Shown here: piece by piece, positions 36,263 to 44,767 of the stretch | Position numbering within the stretch: position 1 is the first letter of the stretch | Layout of the letters: every line of letters starts with the position of its first letter | Made by a program: the position numbers and the translations under genes | The notes under the pieces: model-generated | Databases searched by the model: none | Told to the model about the DNA's origin: nothing | Seen by the model: the letters and a program-made list of their open reading frames with translations, nothing else | Assembly (NCBI GenBank): GCA_023428135.1 | Contig: JAEYZG010000061.1 | Span: 1 to 64,000, forward strand | Length of the DNA stretch: 64,000 bases | Direction of reading: 5' to 3' | Source: Bacteroidota bacterium | GTDB taxonomy: Bacteria; Bacteroidota; Bacteroidia; Cytophagales; Cytophagaceae

Positions 36263-36673
36263 ATGAAAACTGCCGTCTACAGAAAAGAACATTTTAATGC
36301 CGCTCATAGGCTATTTGTTCCCGAATGGTCTAAAGAAGACAATGACGCTTTATTTGGAAAATGTAATAATCCGAATTTTCATGGACATAATTATGAGGTA
36401 ATTCTAAAGGTCACAGGAGAAACTAATCCTATAACAGGATATGTTATAGACATGAAATTTTTGAGTGATCTGGTGCAGGAGCATGTAATTAAAAAATTTG
36501 ACCACAAAAACCTGAATCTTGATACTGAGGAGTTTAAAAACCTCAACCCAACTGCTGAGAATATTGCGATGGTAATCTGGACAAAACTCAGGGATAAAAT
36601 TGATAAAAAGTACGATCTTAAGGTAATTTTATATGAAACAGAAAGGAACTTTGTTGAATACCCAGCTGATTAA
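36263..36673 (+). CDS. 6-pyruvoyl-tetrahydropterin synthase / 6-carboxytetrahydropterin synthase (QueD-like)
   Basis: 136 residues, cytoplasmic homohexamer in this family. Zinc ligands H15, H40 and H42 (FHGHNY) and the catalytic C34 in GKCNNPNFHGHNYEV are present, and the acid segment LYETERNFVEY is the family C-terminus. It uses the dihydroneopterin triphosphate made by GTP cyclohydrolase I, whose gene overlaps it by 41 bases, either for tetrahydropterin or for queuosine/7-deazaguanine precursors. The sequence alone does not settle which. Confidence 0.92.
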   Translation: MKTAVYRKEHFNAAHRLFVPEWSKEDNDALFGKCNNPNFHGHNYEVILKVTGETNPITGYVIDMKFLSDLVQEHVIKKFDHKNLNLDTEEFKNLNPTAENIAMVIWTKLRDKIDKKYDLKVILYETERNFVEYPAD

Positions 36674-37325
36674 AGACCTGACTATTGAGGAGATTGGAGA
36701 CGATCATGTACCTGGGTCTTATGAAACACCATTAAGATCAGATGCCTTTGAAATGAGCGATGAAGTTAAAATGCAGCTCATTGAAAATCATTTCAGAGAA
36801 ATTATGACCATTATGGGTATGGACCTTAACGACGATAGTTTAAAAGGTACTCCAAAAAGAGTGGCTAAAATGTTCATTAAGGAGGTATTTAGCGGGCTGA
36901 ACCCTGAAAACAGACCTAAAATAAAACTCTTCGACAATAAATTTAAATACAATGAAATGCTTGTGGAAAAGGATATTACCTTTTACTCCTATTGTGAGCA
37001 TCACTTTGTACCTATTATCGGCAAGGCACACGTAGCCTACATCAGTTCAGGCAAGGTTATAGGACTTTCTAAAATCAACAGGATTGTTCAGTATTATTCA
37101 AAAAGACCACAGGTACAGGAGAGGCTTACAGTACAAATTGCCAATGATCTGAAAGAAACACTGGAGACTGAAGATATTGCCGTGATCATGGATGCAAGCC
37201 ACCTGTGTGTTGCATCAAGAGGAGTAAGTGATACCAGCAGTAGAACAGTAACAGCTCATTACTCCGGCAAATTTAAGTTAGAAGCGATTAAAGCTGAATT
37301 TCTTAACCACACAAAACAGGTTTAA
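36633..37325 (+). CDS. folE: GTP cyclohydrolase I
   Basis: 230 residues, cytoplasmic. Converts GTP to dihydroneopterin triphosphate, the entry to folate and pterin synthesis. Zinc ligands C121, H124 and C192 lie in YCEHHFVPI and ASHLCVASRGV; QYYSKRPQVQERLT and TPKRVAKMF are family blocks. The chosen ATG lies inside the preceding PTPS gene, giving a 41-base overlap in a different frame; an in-frame TTG a few codons later is the only nearby alternative. It is transcribed with the PTPS gene and followed by a hairpin terminator. Confidence 0.94.
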   Translation: MKQKGTLLNTQLIKDLTIEEIGDDHVPGSYETPLRSDAFEMSDEVKMQLIENHFREIMTIMGMDLNDDSLKGTPKRVAKMFIKEVFSGLNPENRPKIKLFDNKFKYNEMLVEKDITFYSYCEHHFVPIIGKAHVAYISSGKVIGLSKINRIVQYYSKRPQVQERLTVQIANDLKETLETEDIAVIMDASHLCVASRGVSDTSSRTVTAHYSGKFKLEAIKAEFLNHTKQV

Positions 37326-37337
37326 TTCAGTAATTAT

Positions 37338-37370
37338 AAGGAGGAATAAGCATAAAACTTATTCCTCCTT
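37338..37370 (+). terminator. Intrinsic terminator after folE
   Basis: Perfect 13-bp stem (AAGGAGGAATAAG / CTTATTCCTCCTT), seven-base loop, then a T-rich tail. The left arm contains a ribosome-binding-like AAGGAGG, but no start codon follows in range. Confidence 0.8.
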
Positions 37371-37537
37371 TATATTAAAAATGTTCTTGCCTCTCTTATT
37401 TTTCCAATGTTCCGGCTCATATTTTTCACATTTATCTTTAGATGTAATTTTTAGTTCACTTTACATTTATCCTCCATATATAAAAATTAGATAATCAAGC
37501 ATTTGCAGAAGTTCTTCCAATTTTATTATTTTGAAAA

Positions 37538-37987
37538 ATGAGGTTAGAAGATGAAATAAAACAAAAGGAATTCAAAAATGAATTTCAGAAAACCGGAATA
37601 AACATCATTTTTACCTTCAATTGGCTTGATGCACGGACAAGAAGCTTTTTGAAGAAATATGATCTGACTCCGCAGCAGTACAACATACTTCGTATTCTCC
37701 GAGGGCAATATCCTAATCCATCCACTATTAATTTATTAAAGGAAAGAATGCTCGACAAGATGTCTGATGCATCAAGACTGGTCGAAAGGTTGAGAGTTAA
37801 AGAGCTTCTTGAGCGCAACCCTTCTTCTGAGGACAGAAGGTCTGTGAATATTTTAATTTCGCAAAAGGGGTTGAAGTTACTGGCAGAAATAGATAAAAAT
37901 TTTCATGAATACGAAAAAGTATTTAATTCTCTCACCATTGAAGACGCCACAATTCTAAACCAGCTTTTGGATAAACTGAGAGATTAA
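37538..37987 (+). CDS. MarR-family transcriptional regulator
   Basis: 149 residues. A winged-helix DNA-binding domain: LTPQQYNILRILRG, the recognition helix segment MLDKMSDASRLVERL, and the wing VKELLERNPSSEDRRSVNILIS with the conserved D-R-R. MarR proteins act as dimers and are usually repressors relieved by small aromatic or oxidising ligands. It is a single-gene transcript, bounded by a bidirectional terminator. No target operator can be singled out nearby. Confidence 0.92.
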   Translation: MRLEDEIKQKEFKNEFQKTGINIIFTFNWLDARTRSFLKKYDLTPQQYNILRILRGQYPNPSTINLLKERMLDKMSDASRLVERLRVKELLERNPSSEDRRSVNILISQKGLKLLAEIDKNFHEYEKVFNSLTIEDATILNQLLDKLRD

Positions 37988-37990
37988 AAA

Positions 37991-38022
37991 AAACAGCTTC
38001 GCCGTGGTATGCGAAGCTGTTT
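37991..38022. terminator. Bidirectional terminator between marR and a convergent gene
   Basis: Perfect 12-bp stem (AAACAGCTTCGC / GCGAAGCTGTTT) with an eight-base loop and T runs on both strands. Confidence 0.9.
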
Positions 38023-38046
38023 TTTTTATAATTCCACTTTCCCAGT

Positions 38047-38493
38047 TTATTTTTCGGTTCTTACCCTCACCTTCCATCTTTCAGCATATTCATTTCTGAC
38101 AGAAGGCTTTGTATAAACTGGGAAATTAACTTCAAAGCTTTCGCAGTCTAAGGTTTTATCAATATTATGAATAAACAGCTTGATCTTGGCACTTTTTGCA
38201 AGCTTTCTTGCTCTTGTCAAAGCTAACGATTTACTTTCCTCCACAAACAATAATTTAGCATCCACATCACATACCCCCCACCCAGAGATGTGCGGGATCA
38301 GGTGTATGGAATATTTCTGAATTTTATTATTGTCTGCCATAGTCAAATTCGCTTTTACTAAAGCCACCTCAAAACATAAATCCTTCTCAAATCCTTCCTC
38401 TATTAAACCATAAGCAAGTTTTAAAGCTTTTGCTTTTATGTCCTGCTTTAAAAAATTATAAAGTGCCGGAATTTTATATTTTAGATTTTGCAT
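38047..38493 (-). CDS. Hypothetical protein with DUF2188-like C-terminal segment
   Basis: 148 residues, basic, no signal peptide. The first half (about 1-60) is helical and gives no match I know. The second part, WGVCDVDAKLLFVEES followed by LALTRARKLAKSAKIK and LFIHNIDKTLD, follows the pattern of the DUF2188 family (a short strand, a helix with A-R-x-x-A-K, then a strand ending in H-N-x-D). Function unknown. It is convergent with marR and shares its terminator. Confidence 0.7.
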   Translation of the reverse strand: MQNLKYKIPALYNFLKQDIKAKALKLAYGLIEEGFEKDLCFEVALVKANLTMADNNKIQKYSIHLIPHISGWGVCDVDAKLLFVEESKSLALTRARKLAKSAKIKLFIHNIDKTLDCESFEVNFPVYTKPSVRNEYAERWKVRVRTEK

Positions 38494-38790
38494 AGAACTA
38501 GGGGGTTAGAAATTTGGATCAATTATTAAACCACAAAAAATAGTAATATGTTTATATTTTTTTCTAAACAAAAGAGTTATAATATTTACTCTATATCAGT
38601 TACTTTTTCGTAGAAATAAAAATTAAGCATGGAATACTAGTCGAAAAATAGCAGATTTGTACAAAAGCAACACAAAAAATATATTTAACCTAAAATTCTA
38701 ATTATTAAATAATTCAAGGTTTAACCCTTACTTTTTTCTATATTTATAATTAAAGCAGGTTACAATATGCTTATATAAAGTATATAAACT

Positions 38791-39333
38791 ATGAAAGATA
38801 GTGAGATCTTAGAAAAGATAAAGAATCGAGATGAATCTGCACTAGACTATCTTTATAAAAAGAATTATAAAATGATGGTCAAAATGATCATCAGAAATAA
38901 TGGTTCTGAAGAAGAAGCCAAGGACATATTTCAGGATGCCTTGATTGTAGTCTGGCAAAAAGCATATTCACCGGAATTTGTTTTATCTTCTAAACTTAGC
39001 ACTTATATATACAGTATATGCCAGAACCTCTGGCGGAAAGAGCTTGAAAGAAAAAGCAGGCTTACAGGGGAACAGCCGGTTGAAAAAGGTGAAAGTTATG
39101 ACCTTGACAAACAGGAAAGGGCAAATATTATAAATAAGTGTATTGAAGATCTCGGAGAAACATGTCGGAAAATTCTGACATATTATTATTTCGATGATCT
39201 GTCAATGAATGATATTGCTGAAAAACTTGGTTTTGCCAATGCAGATACAGCAAAAACAAAAAAATACAAGTGTAAAAAAGAATTAGATAATAAAATTAAA
39301 TCTTTATATACCGCTAAAGATTTTTTGGACTAA
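38791..39333 (+). CDS. ECF-type RNA polymerase sigma-70 factor
   Basis: 180 residues. Region 2 (about 20-75) shows YKKNYKMMVKMIIRNNGS, EEAKDIFQDALIVVWQKA, and LSTYIYSICQNLWRK; region 4 (about 115-165) has LGETCRKILTYYYFDDLSMN and DIAEKLGFANADTAKTKKYK. It therefore directs RNA polymerase to a dedicated promoter set. The next gene starts one base after its stop and encodes a likely membrane-bound anti-sigma partner. The target genes are not evident in the window. Confidence 0.92.
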   Translation: MKDSEILEKIKNRDESALDYLYKKNYKMMVKMIIRNNGSEEEAKDIFQDALIVVWQKAYSPEFVLSSKLSTYIYSICQNLWRKELERKSRLTGEQPVEKGESYDLDKQERANIINKCIEDLGETCRKILTYYYFDDLSMNDIAEKLGFANADTAKTKKYKCKKELDNKIKSLYTAKDFLD

Positions 39334-39334
39334 T

Positions 39335-40240
39335 ATGGACAACAACTTTTACAGTCAGGACAAAATAGACGATTTCCTTTCGGGGAAACTATCTGGGACC
39401 GAAAAGCTCATGTTCGAAGAACACATGACTAAAGATCCATTGGTTAGTAATGAGCTTAAACTTCAGGAGGAAATAATCAACCACCTGAAAGGTCAGCGAA
39501 AAGCTGAATTAAAAGCACGTCTGGACAATATCAATGTGACAGCTACTTCTTCATACACCGGCCTTAAAATAGCAGCTGGCATTATAGGTACGTTGTTACT
39601 TAGCACAACTCTGTATTTCACTTTATTCAATAACCCTGCAGAACAATCTGCTTTAACTCAACAATCTGCAGAACAACCAACAGATATAATTTCTGCTGAA
39701 GAATTTACTCCACAAACAGAAGCAGAAGTCATTACATCAGAAACATCTGTTACTGCTCCAACTTTGGAAAAAGAAAGTAAATTTGAAATAAAAAGAGAAC
39801 TCAGAATTACTCAACTGAAAAAACGTCACGAGGCTGAAGTTTCAGAAAATACTGCATATCATAACTTTAGCAATGTTTCAGAACCGAATTTTTCAGATTT
39901 TGAAAGTGAAGATTTTAATACCGAAAATTCAGTTCAACCTCAAAAAGGTGAAATACAAGGAAGCGATGCCGCCAAACTTGATAACATTTCAGTAAAAATA
40001 GCCAAGAAGAAAAACAAAGACTTTCATTATCAATTCTTCAGCAACAAGCTTTTTCTATATGGAAAATTTGATGAAAAGCCATATGAGATACTTGAGCTGA
40101 ACAGCAAAGGTGGCAGAGAATTGTTTCTTAAATACGAAGGAAGCTATTTCTCTCTGAAATCAAATCAAATCGATATCGTACCGCTAAAAGAAATTCATGA
40201 CAAAGACATTACCAGAGAACTGGAGTCTTTAAAAAAATAA
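39335..40240 (+). CDS. Probable anti-sigma factor, single-pass membrane protein
   Basis: 301 residues. Cytoplasmic N-terminal part (about 1-72) with DDFLSGKLSGTEKLMFEEHM, a zinc-free helical pattern like anti-sigma domains of Bacteroidota; one membrane segment (about 73-94, LKIAAGIIGTLLLSTTLYFT); then a low-complexity acidic/Thr-rich extracytoplasmic stretch (100-215) and a small beta-rich end (about 225-300). It is coupled to the sigma gene by a one-base gap, the main reason for calling it the cognate anti-sigma factor; no direct motif proves it. Confidence 0.75.
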   Translation: MDNNFYSQDKIDDFLSGKLSGTEKLMFEEHMTKDPLVSNELKLQEEIINHLKGQRKAELKARLDNINVTATSSYTGLKIAAGIIGTLLLSTTLYFTLFNNPAEQSALTQQSAEQPTDIISAEEFTPQTEAEVITSETSVTAPTLEKESKFEIKRELRITQLKKRHEAEVSENTAYHNFSNVSEPNFSDFESEDFNTENSVQPQKGEIQGSDAAKLDNISVKIAKKKNKDFHYQFFSNKLFLYGKFDEKPYEILELNSKGGRELFLKYEGSYFSLKSNQIDIVPLKEIHDKDITRELESLKK

Positions 40241-40262
40241 AAAATTAATCATTTATATATTG

Positions 40263-40304
40263 AAGGACTTTATTCCCTTGACAGCTAGCAGGAATAAAGT
40301 CCTT
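40263..40304 (+). terminator. Intrinsic terminator after the sigma/anti-sigma pair
   Basis: Perfect 14-bp stem (AAGGACTTTATTCC / GGAATAAAGTCCTT), 14-base loop, followed by a run of T. Confidence 0.88.
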
Positions 40305-40422
40305 TTATTTTTTGCCCCCTTATCACTGAAGAAGTTTGAAGAATTTCCATAAATAAAGTTAAAAAGCCTCATTCTGAACTTCGGTAATAAGATTTATTCT
40401 AGTAAATTTGCTCACCTTAGTT

Positions 40423-41322
40423 ATGAATAAGCCATTAAAAATCAAAAAAAGAAAGAAGAAGTTGGGGAGCTATCCTTACCTTACTGTGGTTTTCAGTATT
40501 ACATTATCGCTTTTTGTTATTGGCTTATTTGCTCTTGTTTTTTTACATGGAAAAAAATTAAGTACTGTTATCCGTGAAAATCTGGAGCTTCACGTGTATC
40601 TTGACAAGAACCTTTCTCCGGACATGGTGGATTCCCTTCAGAATACCATTGCCTCACAACCATATGTATTAAAGAAAAAAGGGAAAGTACAAATTGAATA
40701 TATTTCTCAGAAAGAGGCTGCCAAGAAGTTTATAAAAGAAACAGGGGAAGACTTTTCTACCGTTTTAACTGAAAATCCATTAAGACCTTCCCTGGTTGTT
40801 AAAATTTCTTCCAAATATTTCGAAGAAACCAAAATGAAAAAAATCTCTCAGGAAATTAAGGCTATGACTGGTGTATTTGAAGTTGACTATCCTGTAAATC
40901 TAATAGACACAATTAACCGCAACATAAAAACCATCGCATTGATAATGCTTTCTTTTTCATTGATTTTATTGTTTGCGACTTACCTTCTAATCAATAACAC
41001 AATAAAACTGGCACTTTACAGTCAGCGATTCCTCATAAGGAGTATGCAGCTTGTAGGGGCCAAACGTTCCTTTATACAAGGACCATTCTTATTACATGCT
41101 ACATTTCAGGGCTTCTTCAGTGGTATTATTGCAGCAGGACTTCTATTCCTTTTACAGCAATATGCTTATAGGGAAATCCCAGAATTATCTCAATTGGGTG
41201 AAACCAAAAATATAGCTATAGTATTCGGAGCCCTGATTGCTGCAGGTATTTTTATAGGACTTATCTCCTCTTTCAGAGCAGTTAATAAATATCTTAAAAT
41301 GTCATTAGACGAATTATATTAA
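40423..41322 (+). CDS. ftsX: Cell-division ABC-like permease FtsX
   Basis: 299 residues from ATG. A TTG five codons upstream keeps the frame open, but the ATG before NKPLKIKKRKKKLG gives a normal basic cytoplasmic tail. Four membrane segments (about 19-41, 167-193, 220-243, 268-288) and a large periplasmic loop between the first two give the FtsX layout; the C-terminal LYSQRFLIRSMQLVGAKR segment is the coupling helix region. With FtsE (encoded separately at 56555) it activates cell-wall hydrolases at the septum. It heads the run ftsX, DUF3098, uppP, truB, ribF, a gene order common in Bacteroidota. Confidence 0.94.
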   Translation: MNKPLKIKKRKKKLGSYPYLTVVFSITLSLFVIGLFALVFLHGKKLSTVIRENLELHVYLDKNLSPDMVDSLQNTIASQPYVLKKKGKVQIEYISQKEAAKKFIKETGEDFSTVLTENPLRPSLVVKISSKYFEETKMKKISQEIKAMTGVFEVDYPVNLIDTINRNIKTIALIMLSFSLILLFATYLLINNTIKLALYSQRFLIRSMQLVGAKRSFIQGPFLLHATFQGFFSGIIAAGLLFLLQQYAYREIPELSQLGETKNIAIVFGALIAAGIFIGLISSFRAVNKYLKMSLDELY

Positions 41323-41327
41323 TAACC

Positions 41328-41534
41328 ATGAACAAACTAGTTTTTTCAAAAGCCAATTACGTGATAATGCTTATTGGCATTGCTTTTCTTATTATCGGAT
41401 TTATAACCATGAGTAAGGATGACCAGCCTCATGGTTTTGGAACTCTGGGCTTAACAATTGGTCCGATATTCCTGTTAATCGGTTTTATTATACAGTTTGT
41501 AGCAATCTTTTATAAGCAAGGTAAAAAAGAATGA
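41328..41534 (+). CDS. DUF3098 family small membrane protein
   Basis: 68 residues with two membrane segments (about 10-28 and 40-62) and the family pattern MLIGIAFLIIGFITMS, then GTLGLTIGPIFLLIGF. The function of DUF3098 is unknown; its constant place between ftsX and uppP in Bacteroidota suggests a role in the envelope. It starts five bases after ftsX and its stop codon overlaps the uppP start (ATGA). Confidence 0.9.
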   Translation: MNKLVFSKANYVIMLIGIAFLIIGFITMSKDDQPHGFGTLGLTIGPIFLLIGFIIQFVAIFYKQGKKE

Positions 41535-42316
41535 ATTTCGTAGAAGCCATAATCCTGGCCATTGTTGAAGGACTTACAGAATTTTTGCCGGTTTCATCCA
41601 CAGGTCACATGATCATTACTTCCGCCCTTATGGGAATTAATGAGCAGGAATTTACTAAAATTTTCACTGTACAGATTCAGTTCGGTGCAATACTTTCCGT
41701 TGTAATCCTTTACTGGAAAAGATTTTTCACTTCACTGGACTTTTATTATAAGTTGTTTGTTGCTTTTCTTCCCGCTGCAGTAATAGGTTTTCTTTTGGGA
41801 GACTTCATAGACTCCCTGCTTGAAAACGTTATTGTGGTTGCTTCTTCTCTCCTATTGGGGGGAATATTCCTTTTATTTGTTGACAGGATTTTCAATCCAT
41901 TAAAAGGTAGGTCTCTAGAAGAGCTATCTTATAAAAACTCCCTGATTATAGGTTGCTTCCAATGTCTCGCCATGATACCGGGAGTAAGCAGATCTGCGGC
42001 AACAATTATTGGAGGAATGGCTCAAAACCTTAATAGAAAGTCCGCTGCTGAATTCTCCTTCTTTCTGGCAGTACCTACAATGTTTGCAGCATCTGGGTAC
42101 AAGCTACTTAAAGATTATAAAGCAATTGATGCTTCAAACATTAATGTACTTATTGTTGGGAATTTGGTAGCATTTATCGTTGCTTTACTTGCAATAAAAT
42201 TCTTTATAGGTTTCGTAACCAAATATGGATTTAAAGTTTTCGGGTACTATAGAATCGCTCTGGGCTTAATTCTGCTAATATTACTGGCTCTCGGAGTCGA
42301 TTTAAAAATACAATAA
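41531..42316 (+). CDS. uppP: Undecaprenyl-diphosphate phosphatase
   Basis: 261 residues, multi-pass inner-membrane protein of the BacA/UppP family. It dephosphorylates undecaprenyl diphosphate to recycle the lipid carrier of peptidoglycan and other surface polymers. The signature blocks EGLTEFLPVSSTGH (13-26) and PGVSRSAAT (150-158, catalytic arginine R154) are intact. It overlaps the DUF3098 gene by four bases and truB starts one base after its stop. Confidence 0.95.
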   Translation: MNFVEAIILAIVEGLTEFLPVSSTGHMIITSALMGINEQEFTKIFTVQIQFGAILSVVILYWKRFFTSLDFYYKLFVAFLPAAVIGFLLGDFIDSLLENVIVVASSLLLGGIFLLFVDRIFNPLKGRSLEELSYKNSLIIGCFQCLAMIPGVSRSAATIIGGMAQNLNRKSAAEFSFFLAVPTMFAASGYKLLKDYKAIDASNINVLIVGNLVAFIVALLAIKFFIGFVTKYGFKVFGYYRIALGLILLILLALGVDLKIQ

Positions 42317-43006
42317 ATGACATTTGATTTTGAAGCAGGTGAAGTGCTTCTTATTGACAAGCCTTACGAATGGTCATCCTTTGATGTAGTCAGGAAAATC
42401 CGTAATACATTTAAGATGAAAAAGGTAGGTCATGCAGGAACACTTGATCCTCTGGCCACCGGATTATTGATTCTTTGCACCGGTAAAAAGACCAAAGAAA
42501 TAGAGACTTATCAGGGCCAGGAAAAGGAATATGAAGGCCTGATCTCCCTTGGTAAGACTACCCCATCCTGTGATCTTGAAACAGAATTTGATCAGGAGTT
42601 TGACATTTCTCATATTACTGAAGCTGATATATACAGAGTAGCTTCTGAATTTCTTGGCCAGCAGATGCAAGTCCCTCCACACTTTTCAGCGATTAAGGTA
42701 AATGGCAAAAGGGTTTATAAACTCGCAAGAAAAGGCATCAATGTTGAAATGAAAGAAAGAGAAGTTTTCATAAAAGCGTTTGAGATAAAAAAAATCGAAT
42801 TCCCCAATATTGAATTCAATATTGTTTGTTCCAAAGGTACTTATATTAGAAGTATTGCCAGAGACTTCGGAGAAAAACTTGGAGCAGGGTCCCACCTTGC
42901 TCAGTTAAGAAGAACCAGAATCGGAGAATTCACTATAGATAAATCCTACAAATTGGAAGATTTTCTTAAGTTAGCAGGAAAGAAAGAAGGAAATGAAGGT
43001 TTATAA
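42317..43006 (+). CDS. truB: tRNA pseudouridine-55 synthase
   Basis: 229 residues, cytoplasmic. Converts uridine 55 of tRNA to pseudouridine. The catalytic aspartate D44 lies in GHAGTLDPLATG, and CSKGTYIRSIARDFGEKLGAGSHLAQLRR is the family second motif (given here as separate pieces CSKGTYIRS, IARDFGEKLG and HLAQLRRTRIG). The length is near the lower end for the family, without a PUA domain. It overlaps ribF by 14 bases, so translation is coupled. Confidence 0.95.
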   Translation: MTFDFEAGEVLLIDKPYEWSSFDVVRKIRNTFKMKKVGHAGTLDPLATGLLILCTGKKTKEIETYQGQEKEYEGLISLGKTTPSCDLETEFDQEFDISHITEADIYRVASEFLGQQMQVPPHFSAIKVNGKRVYKLARKGINVEMKEREVFIKAFEIKKIEFPNIEFNIVCSKGTYIRSIARDFGEKLGAGSHLAQLRRTRIGEFTIDKSYKLEDFLKLAGKKEGNEGL

Positions 43007-43943
43007 CTCTCCCGATGAATTCCAAAAACTACCTAATGCCATTGTCACCATTGGCACTTTTGATGGCGTCCATCTCGGTCACAGAAAGATATTAAACCGA
43101 CTCAAAGAGACTTCAAAGGAAGAAAACGGTGAGAGCGTAGTGATTACCTTCTGGCCACATCCAAGGAAAGTACTTCAGGGTGCAGACTCATTAAAGCTTC
43201 TCCTTACCCTTGATGAAAAAATAGAAACGATTGCTTCCTGCGGCATAGATCACCTTCTCCTCATTCCTTTTACCAAAGAATTCAGTAGTACAACTTCAGA
43301 AGATTTCATACAAAAGATTCTGATTGATAAAATAGGCACTAAAAAATTTGTTATCGGCTATGATCATAAGTTTGGGAAAAACAGGGAAGGCAGCTTTGAA
43401 TATCTGAAAGAAAACGCCTCCAGAATCGGATTTCAGGTGGAAGAAATACCAAGAGAAGACATTGAACATAATGCAATAAGCTCTACAGCTATCCGGGAAG
43501 CACTTTCAAAGAACAATGTATCCAAAGCGAGCACGTTGCTAGGTCGTCCTTATAGTGTTAAAGGCAAAGTAGTTGAAGGCAAAAAGCTTGGACGAGAACT
43601 TGGGTACCCCACTGCCAACATTGAAGTGGAAGATGCTGAAAAAATTCTTCCTGCTGATGGCATCTATACTGTGTTAGTGAAAGAAGCTGGTAAAATATAC
43701 GGAGGCATGTTAAGTCTCGGCTTTAACCCCACTGTTGAAGGCAAAGGAAGAAGCATGGAAGTCCATATATTTGATTTCAATAAAAATATTTACGGAGAAA
43801 CAGTAGAAGTTTCTTTTCTGGAATTTTTAAGATTTGAAGCAAAATTTCCTAACCTCGAAGCGTTAATACACCAACTAAAAGAGGATGAAAAGCAATCCAG
43901 AACTATTCTTGAAAACTATAATAAAACTTATCATAATTCTTAA
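42993..43943 (+). CDS. ribF: Bifunctional riboflavin kinase / FAD synthetase
   Basis: 316 residues, cytoplasmic. The N-terminal nucleotidyltransferase domain (about 10-170) has TIGTFDGVHLGHRKIL and AISSTAIREAL; the C-terminal flavokinase domain (about 183-306) has GKKLGRELGYPTANI (PTAN at 206-209). It makes FMN and FAD from riboflavin. It is the last gene of the ftsX operon; the next gene, a lipoprotein protease, follows after 19 bases and may also be part of it. Confidence 0.95.
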   Translation: MKVYNSPDEFQKLPNAIVTIGTFDGVHLGHRKILNRLKETSKEENGESVVITFWPHPRKVLQGADSLKLLLTLDEKIETIASCGIDHLLLIPFTKEFSSTTSEDFIQKILIDKIGTKKFVIGYDHKFGKNREGSFEYLKENASRIGFQVEEIPREDIEHNAISSTAIREALSKNNVSKASTLLGRPYSVKGKVVEGKKLGRELGYPTANIEVEDAEKILPADGIYTVLVKEAGKIYGGMLSLGFNPTVEGKGRSMEVHIFDFNKNIYGETVEVSFLEFLRFEAKFPNLEALIHQLKEDEKQSRTILENYNKTYHNS

Positions 43944-43962
43944 TTCAAAATAAAATATCAGT

Positions 43963-44766
43963 ATGAAAAAGGGATTTCTGTTATCCGTTTTTATTCTTGT
44001 CATTTTTGTTTCTTGTAAAAAAGACAAGGATGCAAAAATTAATCTCTTTCCGGTTGAAAAAGACAAGGAGCTGGGAGCTCAGATGGATGCTTATATCAAC
44101 TCAGATTCATCGGGAATGGTTGTATTAAGAGAAGATCAATATCCTATTTCCTATGGTAGACTTAAACAAATAAGGAATTACATACTGGCATCAGGAAAGT
44201 TAAAATACAAAGATGACTTTCCATGGAAAGTTACCATTATTAGAGATGATGAGACCTTAAATGCATTTGCAACACCGGGAGGCTATATGTATGTATATAC
44301 AGGTCTTATTAAATATCTTGAATCAGAAGATCATCTTGCTGGTGTGATGGGACATGAAATGGCCCATGCAGACAGAAGACATGGTACATCTCAAATGTCC
44401 AAACAATATGGAGTTGAAACTTTATTCAGCCTGGTTTTAGGGCAGAACAAAGGAATGTTGGGTCAGCTAACTGAAGGCCTGCTTTCATTAAAGTTCAGTC
44501 GCGAAGATGAAAATGACGCTGATGATTATTCAGTTCAATACCTTTGCCAGAGCTCTGCCGAATACTCTGCAGACGGAGCAGCAGGCTTCTTCGAAAAATT
44601 ACTTGCTTCAGGTTCTGGCTCTAACACACCTGCTTTCTTAAGCACTCACCCATCTGAAGATGACAGAGTTAACAATATCAAAGCAAAGGCCAGCTCTCTT
44701 GGTTGCAGTGTGACTGAAAAAAATCCTAATGGGTTTCAGCAAATGAAACAGGAACTAGGCCTCTAA
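43963..44766 (+). CDS. M48-family zinc metalloprotease, lipoprotein
   Basis: 267 residues. Lipobox I-F-V-S-C18, then a peptidase M48 domain with the zinc motif H131-E-M-A-H135 and a third ligand E183 in SREDENDADDYS. No membrane-spanning segments, so it is a periplasm-facing Loi/BepA-like protease (envelope quality control) rather than the HtpX type. The GGYMYVYTGLI strand before the zinc motif is typical. It follows ribF closely; its coding end is two bases from that of the convergent endonuclease gene. Confidence 0.92.
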   Translation: MKKGFLLSVFILVIFVSCKKDKDAKINLFPVEKDKELGAQMDAYINSDSSGMVVLREDQYPISYGRLKQIRNYILASGKLKYKDDFPWKVTIIRDDETLNAFATPGGYMYVYTGLIKYLESEDHLAGVMGHEMAHADRRHGTSQMSKQYGVETLFSLVLGQNKGMLGQLTEGLLSLKFSREDENDADDYSVQYLCQSSAEYSADGAAGFFEKLLASGSGSNTPAFLSTHPSEDDRVNNIKAKASSLGCSVTEKNPNGFQQMKQELGL

Positions 44767-44767
44767 A

